Shown here piece after piece: positions 16,455-25,266 of a stretch of DNA of 38,909 nt. The position numbers were made by a program, and so were the translations under genes. The DNA comes from Deltaproteobacteria bacterium. Lineage in GTDB: Bacteria; Desulfobacterota; Desulfomonilia; UBA1062. The notes under the pieces were generated by a model. The model had not been told where the DNA came from and searched no databases. It saw only the letters and a program-made list of their open reading frames with translations. Each line of letters opens with the position of its first letter. Positions within the stretch are counted from its first letter, which is position 1. The stretch lies in contig JAHDQN010000058.1 in NCBI GenBank assembly GCA_018433775.1, positions 1-38,909 of the forward strand, written 5' to 3'.

Positions 16455-19247
16455 ATGGATTACAAGGATACGTTGTGCCTGCCCAAGACAGAGTTTCCCA
16501 TGAAGGCATCGCTCGTGAAAAAAGAGCCCGACGTGCTCAAGCGCTGGGAGGATGAAGACCTCTACGGCAAGATACTGGAGAAGTCCAGGGACTGGGAAAA
16601 GTTCATTCTTCACGACGGTCCCCCCTATGCCAACGGGCACATTCACCTCGGCACGGCACTCAACAAGATCCTGAAGGATATCATCATCAAGTCGCTCTTC
16701 ATGATGGGACACAACACCTTCTACCGCCCCGGATGGGACTGCCACGGCCTGCCCATCGAGCACCAGGTGGAGATCGAGCTCGGCAGGAAGGGCGCCGGAA
16801 TGTCCAAGGCCGAGATCCGGAAAAACTGCCGGGAATATGCCGCCAGATTCCTCGACATCCAGCGCGACGAGTTCAAGCGCCTGGGCGTGCTCGGGGTCTG
16901 GGACGACCCGTATGTCACCATGGACTACGGCTACGAGGCCACCATTGTGCGCGAGCTGGGCAAGTTCATCGGCAACGGCTCCATCTACAAGGCCCGCAAG
17001 CCCGTCTACTGGTGCGCCAAGTGCGGCACCGCGCTGGCCGAGGCCGAGGTGGAATACCACGACCAGAGCACCCCTGCGATCTTCGTGCGGTTCAAGATGG
17101 TCTCCGACATTTCCGAGAAGGTGCCCGAGCTCAAGCCATACAAGGACGACACCTCCATCGTGATCTGGACCACCACCCCGTGGACCATCCCGGCCAACCT
17201 GGCCATCGCCCTGCACCCCGACCTGGAGTACTCCGCGGTCAAGACGAAAGACCATGGCGTGCTCATCCTGGCCACCGACCTGGTGGACGATGTGATGCGC
17301 CAGATCGGGGTGAGCGAGTACAGCACCCTGGCCGTGTTTAACGGCAGCCTGCTGGAGCGCCTCAAGGCAAGGCACCCGCTCTACGATCGCGAGTCGCTGC
17401 TCATCCTCGCCCCCTTTGTCACGCTGGAAGCGGGCTCGGGCGTGGTGCACATCGCGCCCGGCCACGGCGAGGAGGACTACGAGATCGGCAAGGCCTACGG
17501 GCTCGAGGTCTACGCGCCCGTGGACAACGAGGGCCGGTTCACCAAGGACGTGGGGCCGGAGTTTGCAGGCCAGTTCGTGTTCGATGCCAACGACAGCGTC
17601 AACGCGGCCCTGAAGCGCGAAGGCGTGCTCCTGTCCGTGGACACCTACGCGCACTCCTACCCCTACTGCTGGCGGTGCAAGAGCGCCATCATCTTCCGCT
17701 CGACCAGCCAGTGGTTCATCTCCATGGAGCACGGCGACCTGCGCGAGAAGGCCCTGGACGAGATCAACCGGGTCAAGTGGATCCCCTCGTGGGGAAGGGA
17801 CCGGATCTACTCCATGGTGGAAAATCGGCCCGACTGGTGCATCTCGCGCCAGCGCGCCTGGGGTGTGCCCATCCCGGTGTTTGTTTGTAAGAACTGCGGC
17901 GAGATCCTCATGTCGGAAGAGATCGCCACGCACGTGGCCGGAATCTTCGAGAAGGAGGGCGCCGACGCCTGGTTCATCAGGCCCGCGTCCGAGCTCCTGC
18001 CGGCGGGCACCGCGTGCAGCGCCTGCAAGGGCAGCGAGTTCGTCAAGGAAGAAGACATCGTCGACGTATGGTTCGACTCCGGGGTGAGCTATGCCGCGGT
18101 CTGCGAGAAGGACCCCCGGCTGGGCGTTCCCGTCGAGATGTATCTGGAGGGCTCCGACCAGCACCGCGGGTGGTTCCACAGCACCCTGCTCGCCTCGGTG
18201 GGCACCAGGGGCAGGGCGCCCTACGAGTCCGTGCTCACCCACGGGTTCGTGGTGGACGGCGAGGGCCGGAAGATGTCCAAGTCGCTGGGCAACACGATCT
18301 CGCCCCAGGAGATCATCTCAAAGTACGGCGCGGAGATCCTGAGGCTCTGGGCGAGCGCGCAGGACTACAAGAACGACATCCGGATCTCCGACGAGATCGT
18401 CAGCCGCCTGGTCGAGACCTACCGCAGGGTCCGCAACACCTCGCGGTTCATGCTGGGCAACCTCCACGACTTCGATCCTGACAAGGACATGGTGTCCTAT
18501 GAAAACATGCTCGAGCTCGACCGCTATGCGCTGCATGTCACGCAGAAGCTCATCGAGAGAGTCAGGAGGGCATACGAAGACTACGAGTTCTATGCCATCT
18601 ACCAGCAGGTGCACAACTTCTGCGTGGTGGACATGAGCTCGTTCTATCTGGACATCCTCAAAGACCGGCTCTATGTCTACAAGCCGGATTCGATCGAGCG
18701 CAAGTCGGCCCAGAGCGCCATCTTCCGGATCATCATGGACCTCACCCGGCTCATCGCCCCGATCCTCGCGTTCACCGCCGAGGAGATCTGGGACCACATC
18801 CCCGCCTTCAGCGGAAAAGAAGAAAGCGTGCATCTGTCCTCCATGCCTGCAGTCGATGCCTCGCTCATGGACGAGGCCCTTGCCGGCAAGTGGGAGCGCG
18901 TCCTGCTGCTGCGGCAGGAGGTGTCCAGGGAGATGGAGCAGGCCCGCAGGGACAAGGTGATCGGGCATCCCCTGGATGCGAAGGTCACGCTCTCTTCCGA
19001 GGGCAACACGCTGGACTTCCTCAGAAAGATCGAGCCCATGCTCGACGATATCTTTATCTGCTCGAGCGTGGAGGTGGCGCAGGGCGACGGCCGCTATGGC
19101 GAGAGCGAAAGCTTCGACCATCTCAAGATCGAGGTCTCCAAGGCCCCGGGCGGCAAGTGCCCCAGGTGCTGGCATTACCGGGAAGACATCGGCCGGAACC
19201 CAGCCTTTGCCGAGCTGTGCACCCGTTGCGCGGCCCAGCTGGGTTGA
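16455..19247 (+). CDS. ileS: Isoleucyl-tRNA synthetase
   Basis: A 930-residue class I aminoacyl-tRNA synthetase that charges tRNA-Ile in the cytoplasm. The start MDYKDTLCLPKTEFPMKA matches the family N-terminus. The HIGH-equivalent is GHIHLGTA in PYANGHIHLGTALNKILKD. The editing domain contains TTTPWTIPANLA, and the second signature is GRKMSKSLGN. The C-terminus ends with a zinc knuckle (CPRCW and CTRC). The length is normal for the bacterial short-type enzyme. The ATG at 16455 is preferred to an in-frame GTG at 16428, since AAGGAGG at 16438-16444 precedes it and the family start agrees. lspA follows 25 bases later, the usual bacterial pair. Confidence 0.98.
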   Translation: MDYKDTLCLPKTEFPMKASLVKKEPDVLKRWEDEDLYGKILEKSRDWEKFILHDGPPYANGHIHLGTALNKILKDIIIKSLFMMGHNTFYRPGWDCHGLPIEHQVEIELGRKGAGMSKAEIRKNCREYAARFLDIQRDEFKRLGVLGVWDDPYVTMDYGYEATIVRELGKFIGNGSIYKARKPVYWCAKCGTALAEAEVEYHDQSTPAIFVRFKMVSDISEKVPELKPYKDDTSIVIWTTTPWTIPANLAIALHPDLEYSAVKTKDHGVLILATDLVDDVMRQIGVSEYSTLAVFNGSLLERLKARHPLYDRESLLILAPFVTLEAGSGVVHIAPGHGEEDYEIGKAYGLEVYAPVDNEGRFTKDVGPEFAGQFVFDANDSVNAALKREGVLLSVDTYAHSYPYCWRCKSAIIFRSTSQWFISMEHGDLREKALDEINRVKWIPSWGRDRIYSMVENRPDWCISRQRAWGVPIPVFVCKNCGEILMSEEIATHVAGIFEKEGADAWFIRPASELLPAGTACSACKGSEFVKEEDIVDVWFDSGVSYAAVCEKDPRLGVPVEMYLEGSDQHRGWFHSTLLASVGTRGRAPYESVLTHGFVVDGEGRKMSKSLGNTISPQEIISKYGAEILRLWASAQDYKNDIRISDEIVSRLVETYRRVRNTSRFMLGNLHDFDPDKDMVSYENMLELDRYALHVTQKLIERVRRAYEDYEFYAIYQQVHNFCVVDMSSFYLDILKDRLYVYKPDSIERKSAQSAIFRIIMDLTRLIAPILAFTAEEIWDHIPAFSGKEESVHLSSMPAVDASLMDEALAGKWERVLLLRQEVSREMEQARRDKVIGHPLDAKVTLSSEGNTLDFLRKIEPMLDDIFICSSVEVAQGDGRYGESESFDHLKIEVSKAPGGKCPRCWHYREDIGRNPAFAELCTRCAAQLG

Positions 19248-19272
19248 TGCGGCATGTTTTTAAGGTAAGTTT

Positions 19273-19848
19273 GTGGCGAAGAAGAACGGGAACGGCCGGA
19301 CATTCGATGACGAGATCGTGGAAATCTCCCGGGAGTCTGTTGATCGGGAGCGGGGCGGAGGGCTCCGCTCCATTCTGATGTGGGGAGCCTTTCTGGTGCT
19401 CCCCCTCTATCTCGCCGACCAGCTCACCAAATGGCTCGTGTGCCGGAATGTGGAGATCGGGACGGGCTTTGCGGTGATCCCCGGCTTTTTCGACATCATC
19501 CACGTGAGAAACACCGGGGCCGCCTTCGGCATCCTCAGGGGCATCCCCGAGCCGGTGCGCACTTACTTCTTTCTGGGCATCACGGTGGTGGCCCTGGCCG
19601 CGGTCTTTTTCATCTTCTGCAAGGCCGGGGACAGGCCGTGGTATTTCAAGGCAATTCTTGGTCTGGTTGTCGCAGGCGCACTGGGCAACATCACCGACAG
19701 GTTCCTTCTGGGCGAGGTGGTGGATTTTTTCAGCTTCTATGTCGGACGGTTCCGGTGGCCCACCTTCAACCTCGCCGACACGTACATCTCCATCGGCATG
19801 GCCGGGCTTCTCGTGTCGGTCCTGGTTTCACCCAGGGATCGGGAGTGA
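19273..19848 (+). CDS. lspA: Lipoprotein signal peptidase (signal peptidase II)
   Basis: A 191-residue inner-membrane aspartic protease that removes signal peptides from diacylglyceryl prolipoproteins. It begins with GTG and has an unusually long hydrophilic N-terminal lead of about 35 residues before four membrane helices. Family signatures are RNTGAAFGIL, ALGNITDR with catalytic Asp142, and PTFNLADTYI with catalytic Asp169. It sits immediately after ileS, the conserved arrangement. Its substrates in this window may include DctP and the small protein at 21447. A cluster of repeats begins six bases after the stop. Confidence 0.95.
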   Translation: MAKKNGNGRTFDDEIVEISRESVDRERGGGLRSILMWGAFLVLPLYLADQLTKWLVCRNVEIGTGFAVIPGFFDIIHVRNTGAAFGILRGIPEPVRTYFFLGITVVALAAVFFIFCKAGDRPWYFKAILGLVVAGALGNITDRFLLGEVVDFFSFYVGRFRWPTFNLADTYISIGMAGLLVSVLVSPRDRE

Positions 19849-19853
19849 GTTTC

Positions 19854-19970
19854 CGCTCGAGAGAAATGTGAACCCGTCCCCGATATCACGCCGATATCAC
19901 GCTCGAGAGAAATGTGAACCCGTCCCCGATATCACGAAAACTACACGAGAGAAATCTGAACCCGTCCCCG
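19854..19970 (-). repeat. RAYT-type repeats behind lspA: tandem 37-mers plus a third copy
   Basis: A 37-base unit occurs exactly twice (19854-19890 and 19900-19936), each containing AATGTGAACCCGTCCCCG (19865-19882, 19911-19928) and ending in GATATCACG. A third, more diverged copy of the core (19953-19970, one mismatch) follows, 4 bases before the stop codon of the Hpt-CheW gene. All three point the same way. The cluster fills the gap between the convergent genes lspA and Hpt-CheW. Confidence 0.88.
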
Positions 19971-19974
19971 AAAA

Positions 19975-21315
19975 CTACACCACCCATTCCTCGGGCTTGA
20001 TGAGCGAGGGGATGTCGACCAGGATGACCATCTGCTCCTGCTGGTCCTTGTACACGCCCTCGATGAAGTCGGTCGGGATGGATGCGGAGAAGACCGGCGT
20101 CTTCTGAACACGGGCCGGGTCGATCACCAGCACGTCGGCCACGTTGTCCACCACCATTCCCATGACCCGCGTGTCGATCCTGACGATGAGGAACACGGTG
20201 AGCGGGGTGTACTCGCGGGGTTCCAGGCCGAACTTGAGCCTGAGATCGAGCACGGGCACCAGCTCTCCCCTGAGGTTGATCACACCCTTGATGAAGGAGG
20301 GCACGTTGGGCAGCAGGCTGATGTCCTGGCAGCCGATGATCTCCTCGATGGTCTGGATGGGCACGGCATAGGTTTCGCTCTCCAGAGAGAAGGTGATGAA
20401 GGAGGTATTGTCCTCCTTTGTCTCCTCGTGGGCTGCGGTGCTGAAGGCGATCTTTTCCTTTGCCGGCCTCTGCCCCTCCAGGGCGTCTTCGTTCGGCTCG
20501 AAGGGCTCTGGCTCCTCCTGTTTCCGGGAGATCTCCGGGGCAGGCTTCCTCTTGGGCCTGAACACGGCCTCGGCGGTTTTTTCCGGCTTGGGCGCGGCCG
20601 ACTTCGCGCCGAGCATGTCAGGCTTTATCTGGATGACGGCGTCGCCGTCGATCTTCAAGGCTACGGGAATCATGTCGGGCTCCATGATGGTCGCGTAGAG
20701 GATCGCGCTTTCGCCTTTCCCGGTTTCCTGCGAGGCCATGATCTCGCCCAGGTTCTGCAGCTCGGTAAGGAACTCGTTGAGTTTCTTGCCCTTCAGCTTC
20801 ACGTTCAGGACATAGATCTGGCTGGTCTCCAGCTTTTTCAGCACTGACGCGTCGTCGATGCCGAAGGGGGCCAGTACCGTGCCGGCTGCAGAGGCTGCGG
20901 ATGACGCGCCCTTCTCTGCAGAGGCGGTCCCTGCGCTGTCGATGATGGCCTGAAGCTGGGTGAGATGCTCGGAGATGTCCATGTCGTTGCTGGCGGTCAC
21001 GTCTTCGAACATGCTTTTGAGCATGTCGGCGGCCTGGAGAAGGGGATTGGATATCTCGCTGGTAGGCACGATCTTGCCCGCGCGGATGAGATTCAGGACA
21101 TCTTCCAGCCTGTGGGCGAGCTCGCCGATGTTCACGAGATCGAGAAACTTGGCCGAGCCCTTTATGGAGTGGGCCGCCCGGAACACCCGGTTGATGACCT
21201 CGGGATCGACCTTTTCCATCTCGGCTTCTATCTTGATGAGATCCTCTTCGATGTCTGCAATGTGCTCTCTTGATTCGGTAACGAACTCCTCAATCAGCTC
21301 GTCGAATTCACCCAC
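19975..21315 (-). CDS. Hpt-CheW fusion protein (CheA-like without kinase core)
   Basis: A 446-residue protein. Residues about 1-105 are an Hpt domain with AAHSIKGSAKF, where His49 is the phosphorylatable histidine. A middle segment (about 165-235) resembles a small adaptor, then a Pro/Lys/Glu-rich linker follows. The C-terminal 140 residues are a CheW domain (FITFSLESETYAVPI, GVINLRGELVPVLDLR). The dimerisation and ATP-binding domains of CheA are missing, so it cannot phosphorylate itself. It could relay phosphate from another kinase while binding a chemoreceptor-type signalling array. No che genes are adjacent. Truncation of a CheA is unlikely, since both ends look natural. Confidence 0.85.
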   Translation of the reverse strand: MGEFDELIEEFVTESREHIADIEEDLIKIEAEMEKVDPEVINRVFRAAHSIKGSAKFLDLVNIGELAHRLEDVLNLIRAGKIVPTSEISNPLLQAADMLKSMFEDVTASNDMDISEHLTQLQAIIDSAGTASAEKGASSAASAAGTVLAPFGIDDASVLKKLETSQIYVLNVKLKGKKLNEFLTELQNLGEIMASQETGKGESAILYATIMEPDMIPVALKIDGDAVIQIKPDMLGAKSAAPKPEKTAEAVFRPKRKPAPEISRKQEEPEPFEPNEDALEGQRPAKEKIAFSTAAHEETKEDNTSFITFSLESETYAVPIQTIEEIIGCQDISLLPNVPSFIKGVINLRGELVPVLDLRLKFGLEPREYTPLTVFLIVRIDTRVMGMVVDNVADVLVIDPARVQKTPVFSASIPTDFIEGVYKDQQEQMVILVDIPSLIKPEEWVV

Positions 21316-21385
21316 GTTCGTTTCCTCCCGAGATTATAGTCTTTTTACTTCATCGGCAGGGTAGGGGGAGTGACTTTAAAGGTTG

Positions 21386-21415
21386 TTGACATGAATTGTA
21401 CAATCCGAGTATATA
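21386..21415 (+). promoter_or_regulatory. Candidate promoter for the lipoprotein-like gene
   Basis: TTGACA at 21386-21391 and TATATA at 21410-21415, 18 bases apart, in an AT-rich pocket. The start codon follows about 32 bases downstream. Confidence 0.5.
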
Positions 21416-21446
21416 TCTGGACAAATTTGAACAGGGAGGCCCTTTT

Positions 21447-21875
21447 GTGCAGAAGATGAAAATCTGCCTGCTTGCAATGTTCGTTGTCTTTTTCCTGGGC
21501 ATGGCGGGATGCGGGAACAGCGGCGGCGACTCGGCGGAGGTCATGGCACCGATCCAGATGCAGGTGTCTACGGAAAACCTTCACCCCAGGATGGGCCTGT
21601 CGGGCTTCATACTGGGCACCTTCATGCTTCTCAATGCCTATGTGATCATCCTGATGAGCTGTGCCGCACTCATCATCAAGGAACAGACCTTCAAGAAGGC
21701 GGCGGACGCGCTGCGTATGGGGTTGCAGATGCTCAACCCGGACCAGGGCGGTGAGGGCATGTGTCTCAAGCTCCTTTCCCTGCTCTCAAACAGCGAGACC
21801 AGGTTCAAGGTGGGCACGGCGGGCCTGATCTGCGGGCTTCTCCTCGCCTATATCGGCGCCTGGATCGCTGTATAG
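21447..21875 (+). CDS. Small membrane protein with lipoprotein-like signal
   Basis: A 142-residue protein. A signal segment (MKICLLAMFVVFFLGMAGC) ends in a weak lipobox, with Met instead of Leu at -3, then GNSGGDS. Two further hydrophobic segments lie at about 55-80 and 121-142. I recognise no family. The start GTG at 21447 is chosen because GGGAGG at 21434-21439 lies 7 bases upstream; the ATG at 21456 would be 16 bases away. It lies upstream of hisH with a 37-base gap, so they may be cotranscribed, though a functional link is not evident. Confidence 0.6.
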   Translation: MQKMKICLLAMFVVFFLGMAGCGNSGGDSAEVMAPIQMQVSTENLHPRMGLSGFILGTFMLLNAYVIILMSCAALIIKEQTFKKAADALRMGLQMLNPDQGGEGMCLKLLSLLSNSETRFKVGTAGLICGLLLAYIGAWIAV

Positions 21876-21912
21876 CCTTATCCGGCAGAGCCGGCTGACA
21901 CACAGGAACTTC

Positions 21913-22527
21913 ATGATTGCGATCATTGATTACCGTGCAGGAAACCTGCGCTCGGTCGAGCGCGCATGCAGGCACCTGAACCTCGACTGCAGGATCACCT
22001 CCAGCCCGCAGGAGATCAGGGATGCCGAGCGGGTCATATTCCCCGGGGTTGGCGCCGCCGGCAAGGCCATGGAGACCATTGTATCGCTGGGTCTGGACGC
22101 CGTGATCCGCGAGGTGGCTGGCAGGGGCACCCCTTTTCTGGGCATTTGCCTGGGCACGCAGATCATTCTGGACGAGAGCCGGGAAGACAGCGCCCGCTGC
22201 CTGGGCATTATCCCGGGAACGGTGGAGCGGTTTCCCGAGACCATGGGAGAGAAGATCCCCCACATGGGGTGGAATACCCTTGAGAGACGCATCGACCACC
22301 CGCTCCTGGCCGGCATCGAGCCCGAGGCCCAGTTCTACTTCGTCCATTCCTACTATCCGGAGCCGCTCCGCGGGGACGACGCGGTTGCGCACACCTTCTA
22401 TGGCATCCGTTTTGCCTCGATGATCGCCCGGGGCAACGTGGCGGCCGTTCAGTTTCATCCCGAGAAGAGCGGACGGCCGGGTCTGGCCCTGCTCGAGAAC
22501 TTCAGCAGGTGGGACGGGAAGCTGTAG
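21913..22527 (+). CDS. hisH: Imidazole glycerol phosphate synthase glutamine amidotransferase subunit
   Basis: A 204-residue class I glutamine amidotransferase. FLGICLGTQ contains the nucleophile Cys79, and AAVQFHPEKSG near residue 180 supplies the His-Glu pair of the triad. The N-terminal IAIIDYRAGNLRSVERA and GIRFASMIARGNVAAVQFHPEKSG are typical HisH motifs. HisH hydrolyses glutamine and channels ammonia to HisF, which makes imidazole glycerol phosphate and AICAR in histidine synthesis. Here no hisF, hisA or other his gene is adjacent, so the partner must lie elsewhere. It is followed by pcm on the opposite strand. Confidence 0.93.
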   Translation: MIAIIDYRAGNLRSVERACRHLNLDCRITSSPQEIRDAERVIFPGVGAAGKAMETIVSLGLDAVIREVAGRGTPFLGICLGTQIILDESREDSARCLGIIPGTVERFPETMGEKIPHMGWNTLERRIDHPLLAGIEPEAQFYFVHSYYPEPLRGDDAVAHTFYGIRFASMIARGNVAAVQFHPEKSGRPGLALLENFSRWDGKL

Positions 22528-22546
22528 GCGGCAGGGTCCGGGTCTT

Positions 22547-23188
22547 TTAGGACTCCCAGCCGTTTCTGCCGATGAGCTTGACGAACCTGCACCCTCCCAG
22601 TGATTCTTCCCGGACGCCGTCTTTCGTGCGAACGATGCGCCTGAGCTCCTGGAGGCTCTCGCCTCCCACGGGGATGATGAGCCTCCCGCCTTCGCCGAGC
22701 TGCTCGATGAGCGCACCGGGCACATGGGGAGCGCCTGCGGTGACCACGATGCCGTCGAAGGGCGCCTCTTTGGGAAGCCCTAATGAGCCGTCGCCGATGC
22801 GGATGTTGATGTTAAAGTATCCCAGCTCGTCGTGGATCTTGCGTGCACGGGACGCCAGGGCGCTGATCCTCTCGATGGAATGAACGGTTCCGCACAGCCG
22901 CGAGAGGATGGCCGCCTGGTAGCCCGAGCCGGTGCCGATCTCGAGGATCTTCTCGCTGGGCTTTGGCGCCAGCGACTGGGTCATGAGCGCGACCATGTAG
23001 GGCTGGGAGATGGTCTGCCCGAACCCGATGGAGAGGGGATAGTCGTCGTATGCCCGGTACTTGAGGTATTCCTCCACGAATTTGTGCCTCGGGACCTCCA
23101 GAAAGGCGCCGAGTATCCGCGTGTCCACGATTCCCCGAGCCTCGAGCTGCTCCTTCACCATGTGCTGACGGGCAAGAACCGGATCCAT
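22547..23188 (-). CDS. pcm: Protein-L-isoaspartate O-methyltransferase
   Basis: A 213-residue cytoplasmic methyltransferase that uses S-adenosylmethionine to repair isoaspartyl residues in damaged proteins. The N-terminal region has VPRHKFVEEYL and the family signature GFGQTISQPYMVALM. Motif I is EIGTGSGYQAAIL, which binds the cofactor. The length is typical of the bacterial enzyme. It converges on hisH and stands alone on its strand. Confidence 0.93.
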   Translation of the reverse strand: MDPVLARQHMVKEQLEARGIVDTRILGAFLEVPRHKFVEEYLKYRAYDDYPLSIGFGQTISQPYMVALMTQSLAPKPSEKILEIGTGSGYQAAILSRLCGTVHSIERISALASRARKIHDELGYFNINIRIGDGSLGLPKEAPFDGIVVTAGAPHVPGALIEQLGEGGRLIIPVGGESLQELRRIVRTKDGVREESLGGCRFVKLIGRNGWES

Positions 23189-23408
23189 GTCTTTTCTACC
23201 ACCGTGTTTTTCTTATGCTGGGAACTGGAATTCATTCTAAGGGATTATGCCGTTTCTGACAACATGAAAACCGTATGCCGCGCCCTTAAAGGGGGCTTCC
23301 ATTTTCTCTCTGCTCAGCTATATGTTCTTCATGGTCTTCTCCGCAGGCTGCACACTTCCAGCTTTCTTCCCTTGACCCTCCAGGAATCCTATAGTAGGTA
23401 TTTAGTCG

Positions 23409-24425
23409 ATGGATTTTATTAAGATAATAAAAACATCCCGATTTCTTGATCCAGCCCGGAACTTTGCCGAGACTCGGCGGTTTTCCGAGGTGCGGGTGGA
23501 TCCCCTCACCGGCCATACGAGCAGGGTCCTGGATTTTCCGGTCAAGGAGATCGGCCGGGAGAACCTGAGCGGGCTGGTGGAGGATTCCCGGGCCTGCTGC
23601 CCGTTCTGTCCCGAGGTGGTGGGGCAGGTGACTCCCAAGTTCCATCCCGACCTGCTGCGGCAGGAAAGGTACGAAAAAGGCGAGGCCCTGTGCGTGCCCA
23701 ATGCGTTTCCCTACGATGAAAACGGTGCGGTGTGCGTCATGTGCAGGCAGCACTATCTGGCCCTGAAGGACTTTTCGGCAGGCGTTCTGGAAGACGCCCT
23801 TCAGTGCTGCTTCGCCTATCTCAAGGACGTGGTCCTGACCCAGCCCGACATGGTCTATCAGTCGGTGAACTGGAACTACATGCCCCTTGCGGGCGGTTCG
23901 CTCGTTCACCCGCACCTGCAGATAACGGCGTCGAGCTCATCGACCAACTACTACACCGACATGGTGCCCGCCCTCGAGCGGTATGAGCGCGAGCACGGCA
24001 GGAGCTTCTGGTCGGACCTGCGCGACGAAGAGTGCAGAACCGCTGAGCGGTGCATCGCCGCGACGGACGACGTCACCTGGCTCGCCGCCTTCGCGCCGAT
24101 GGGGGTGTTCGATGTTCTGGGTGTTCTCCACCGGGCGCATGGTCCGGAGGATGTGCAGGGGGAGCTCCTGCACGAGGTGGTGCGGGGGATTCTGCGCGTG
24201 CTGGGCTACATCGACTCCCTGCACATGCATTCTCTGAACATGTCGCTGTACTTTCTCCTTGACAATTCCCGGTTTGTCCCGCACCTAAGGATATGCCCGC
24301 GGGTGAGCATTCCACCGTTCGGCACCAGTCAGATCAATTACATGAAGATGCTCCACAACGAAACCCTGACCACGCTGAAACCCGAGGAGGTCTGCAGCGA
24401 TCTCAGGGCGGTCTGGCATGAATGA
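23409..24425 (+). CDS. GalT-like nucleotidyltransferase (HIT superfamily)
   Basis: A 338-residue protein related to galactose-1-phosphate uridylyltransferases. CPFCPEVVG has the zinc-ligand CxxC of that family, and GGSLVHPHLQITAS carries the HPHxQ active-site motif, whose first His forms the nucleotidyl intermediate in GalT. A conserved RVDPLTGHTSRVL segment occurs near the N-terminus. The enzyme would transfer a nucleotidyl group between a sugar phosphate and another sugar phosphate, but no galactose genes are adjacent and the substrate cannot be stated. Some relatives are ADP-sulfurylases or polymer enzymes. The start ATG has a weak ribosome binding site. The inverse-autotransporter gene begins 48 bases downstream. 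Confidence 0.78.
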   Translation: MDFIKIIKTSRFLDPARNFAETRRFSEVRVDPLTGHTSRVLDFPVKEIGRENLSGLVEDSRACCPFCPEVVGQVTPKFHPDLLRQERYEKGEALCVPNAFPYDENGAVCVMCRQHYLALKDFSAGVLEDALQCCFAYLKDVVLTQPDMVYQSVNWNYMPLAGGSLVHPHLQITASSSSTNYYTDMVPALERYEREHGRSFWSDLRDEECRTAERCIAATDDVTWLAAFAPMGVFDVLGVLHRAHGPEDVQGELLHEVVRGILRVLGYIDSLHMHSLNMSLYFLLDNSRFVPHLRICPRVSIPPFGTSQINYMKMLHNETLTTLKPEEVCSDLRAVWHE

Positions 24426-24473
24426 GCGGGACATGAGGTTGTGTTTTCCACCGTTTTTCAAGAGGGGGAGTGA

Positions 24474-25250
24474 ATGATGAAGAAGCTGATCCTGGCAATG
24501 TTGTTTTGTTTCTGCGGAACGTCGCTGTATGCCGTGTCCGCGCCCGAAGTCATCTGGGTGGGCGGCGCCTGGCGCCTCTCGGACGAGTCGGCCCCGATCT
24601 TCATGGCGGACACCTTTCTGTCGCTGGGGCAGGTGGACTCCACCTATCTCTTCTCCGAGCCCCTGCTCTTTCTGAAAGGGGGAGAACTCGGTCTGGGCCT
24701 CGGCGCGGGGGCACGGGTACCGATACTGGACGGACAGGCCCTGGCGGGCTACAACGTATTCTTCGACTACACCACGGACGACTATCACAAGCGCCTGACC
24801 ACAGGGGCGGAGTTTTTCTATCCCACGTTCTCGGCCCACCTTAACGCCTATCTCCCCTTCTCGGACGAGCACAACAGGAGGGAGGCGCTGCCCGGCATCG
24901 ACCTCGCCCTGGGCATCCCCATCCCCAACGCGAGCTTCATCACGCTGTGGCCAAGCCTGTATTACTACGACGGCAGGGACGAGGACGACCTGAAAGGCCT
25001 GGGCTTCGCCGTGGAGGTGAAACCCGTGAAGGCCCTCTCCGTGATCGTGGGCGGCCGGAACGATGCCCTTGAGTCCGGCAGGGACCGTGGCGAGATCTAT
25101 GCCAAGATCCAGTTCACGATCCCCATGGAGCGGCTGGGAGAAGATCTCTTCAAGTTCGAGAGAGGCGAGTATCCGCTCAACGTCAACGCCCTGCTCGATC
25201 ACCGGGTGGTGCGCGAGCCCTTTATCACCTACGAACACAGCCTGCCCTGA
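24474..25250 (+). CDS. Inverse autotransporter beta-barrel protein without passenger
   Basis: A 258-residue outer-membrane protein. A signal peptide (residues 1-20, ending LYA) is followed by a porin-like barrel with the intimin/invasin pattern: LGLGAGARVPILDGQALAGYNVFFDYT, then HKRLTTGAEF, DLALGIPIP, and the closing RVVREPF segment. In intimin and invasin this domain inserts in the outer membrane and exports a C-terminal passenger. Here the protein ends at the barrel, so nothing is left to export. It may serve as a stand-alone porin-like or adhesin-anchor protein, or be a truncated relic. GGGGGAG precedes the start; no stop interrupts the frame. Confidence 0.75.
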   Translation: MMKKLILAMLFCFCGTSLYAVSAPEVIWVGGAWRLSDESAPIFMADTFLSLGQVDSTYLFSEPLLFLKGGELGLGLGAGARVPILDGQALAGYNVFFDYTTDDYHKRLTTGAEFFYPTFSAHLNAYLPFSDEHNRREALPGIDLALGIPIPNASFITLWPSLYYYDGRDEDDLKGLGFAVEVKPVKALSVIVGGRNDALESGRDRGEIYAKIQFTIPMERLGEDLFKFERGEYPLNVNALLDHRVVREPFITYEHSLP

Positions 25251-25266
25251 CACCCAGGGTTCGGAC

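Noticed and set aside
19854..19970. CRISPR array from regularly spaced repeats behind lspA
   Set aside because: Three units with 9-12 base gaps and a shared RAYT repeat core; no spacers of usual length.
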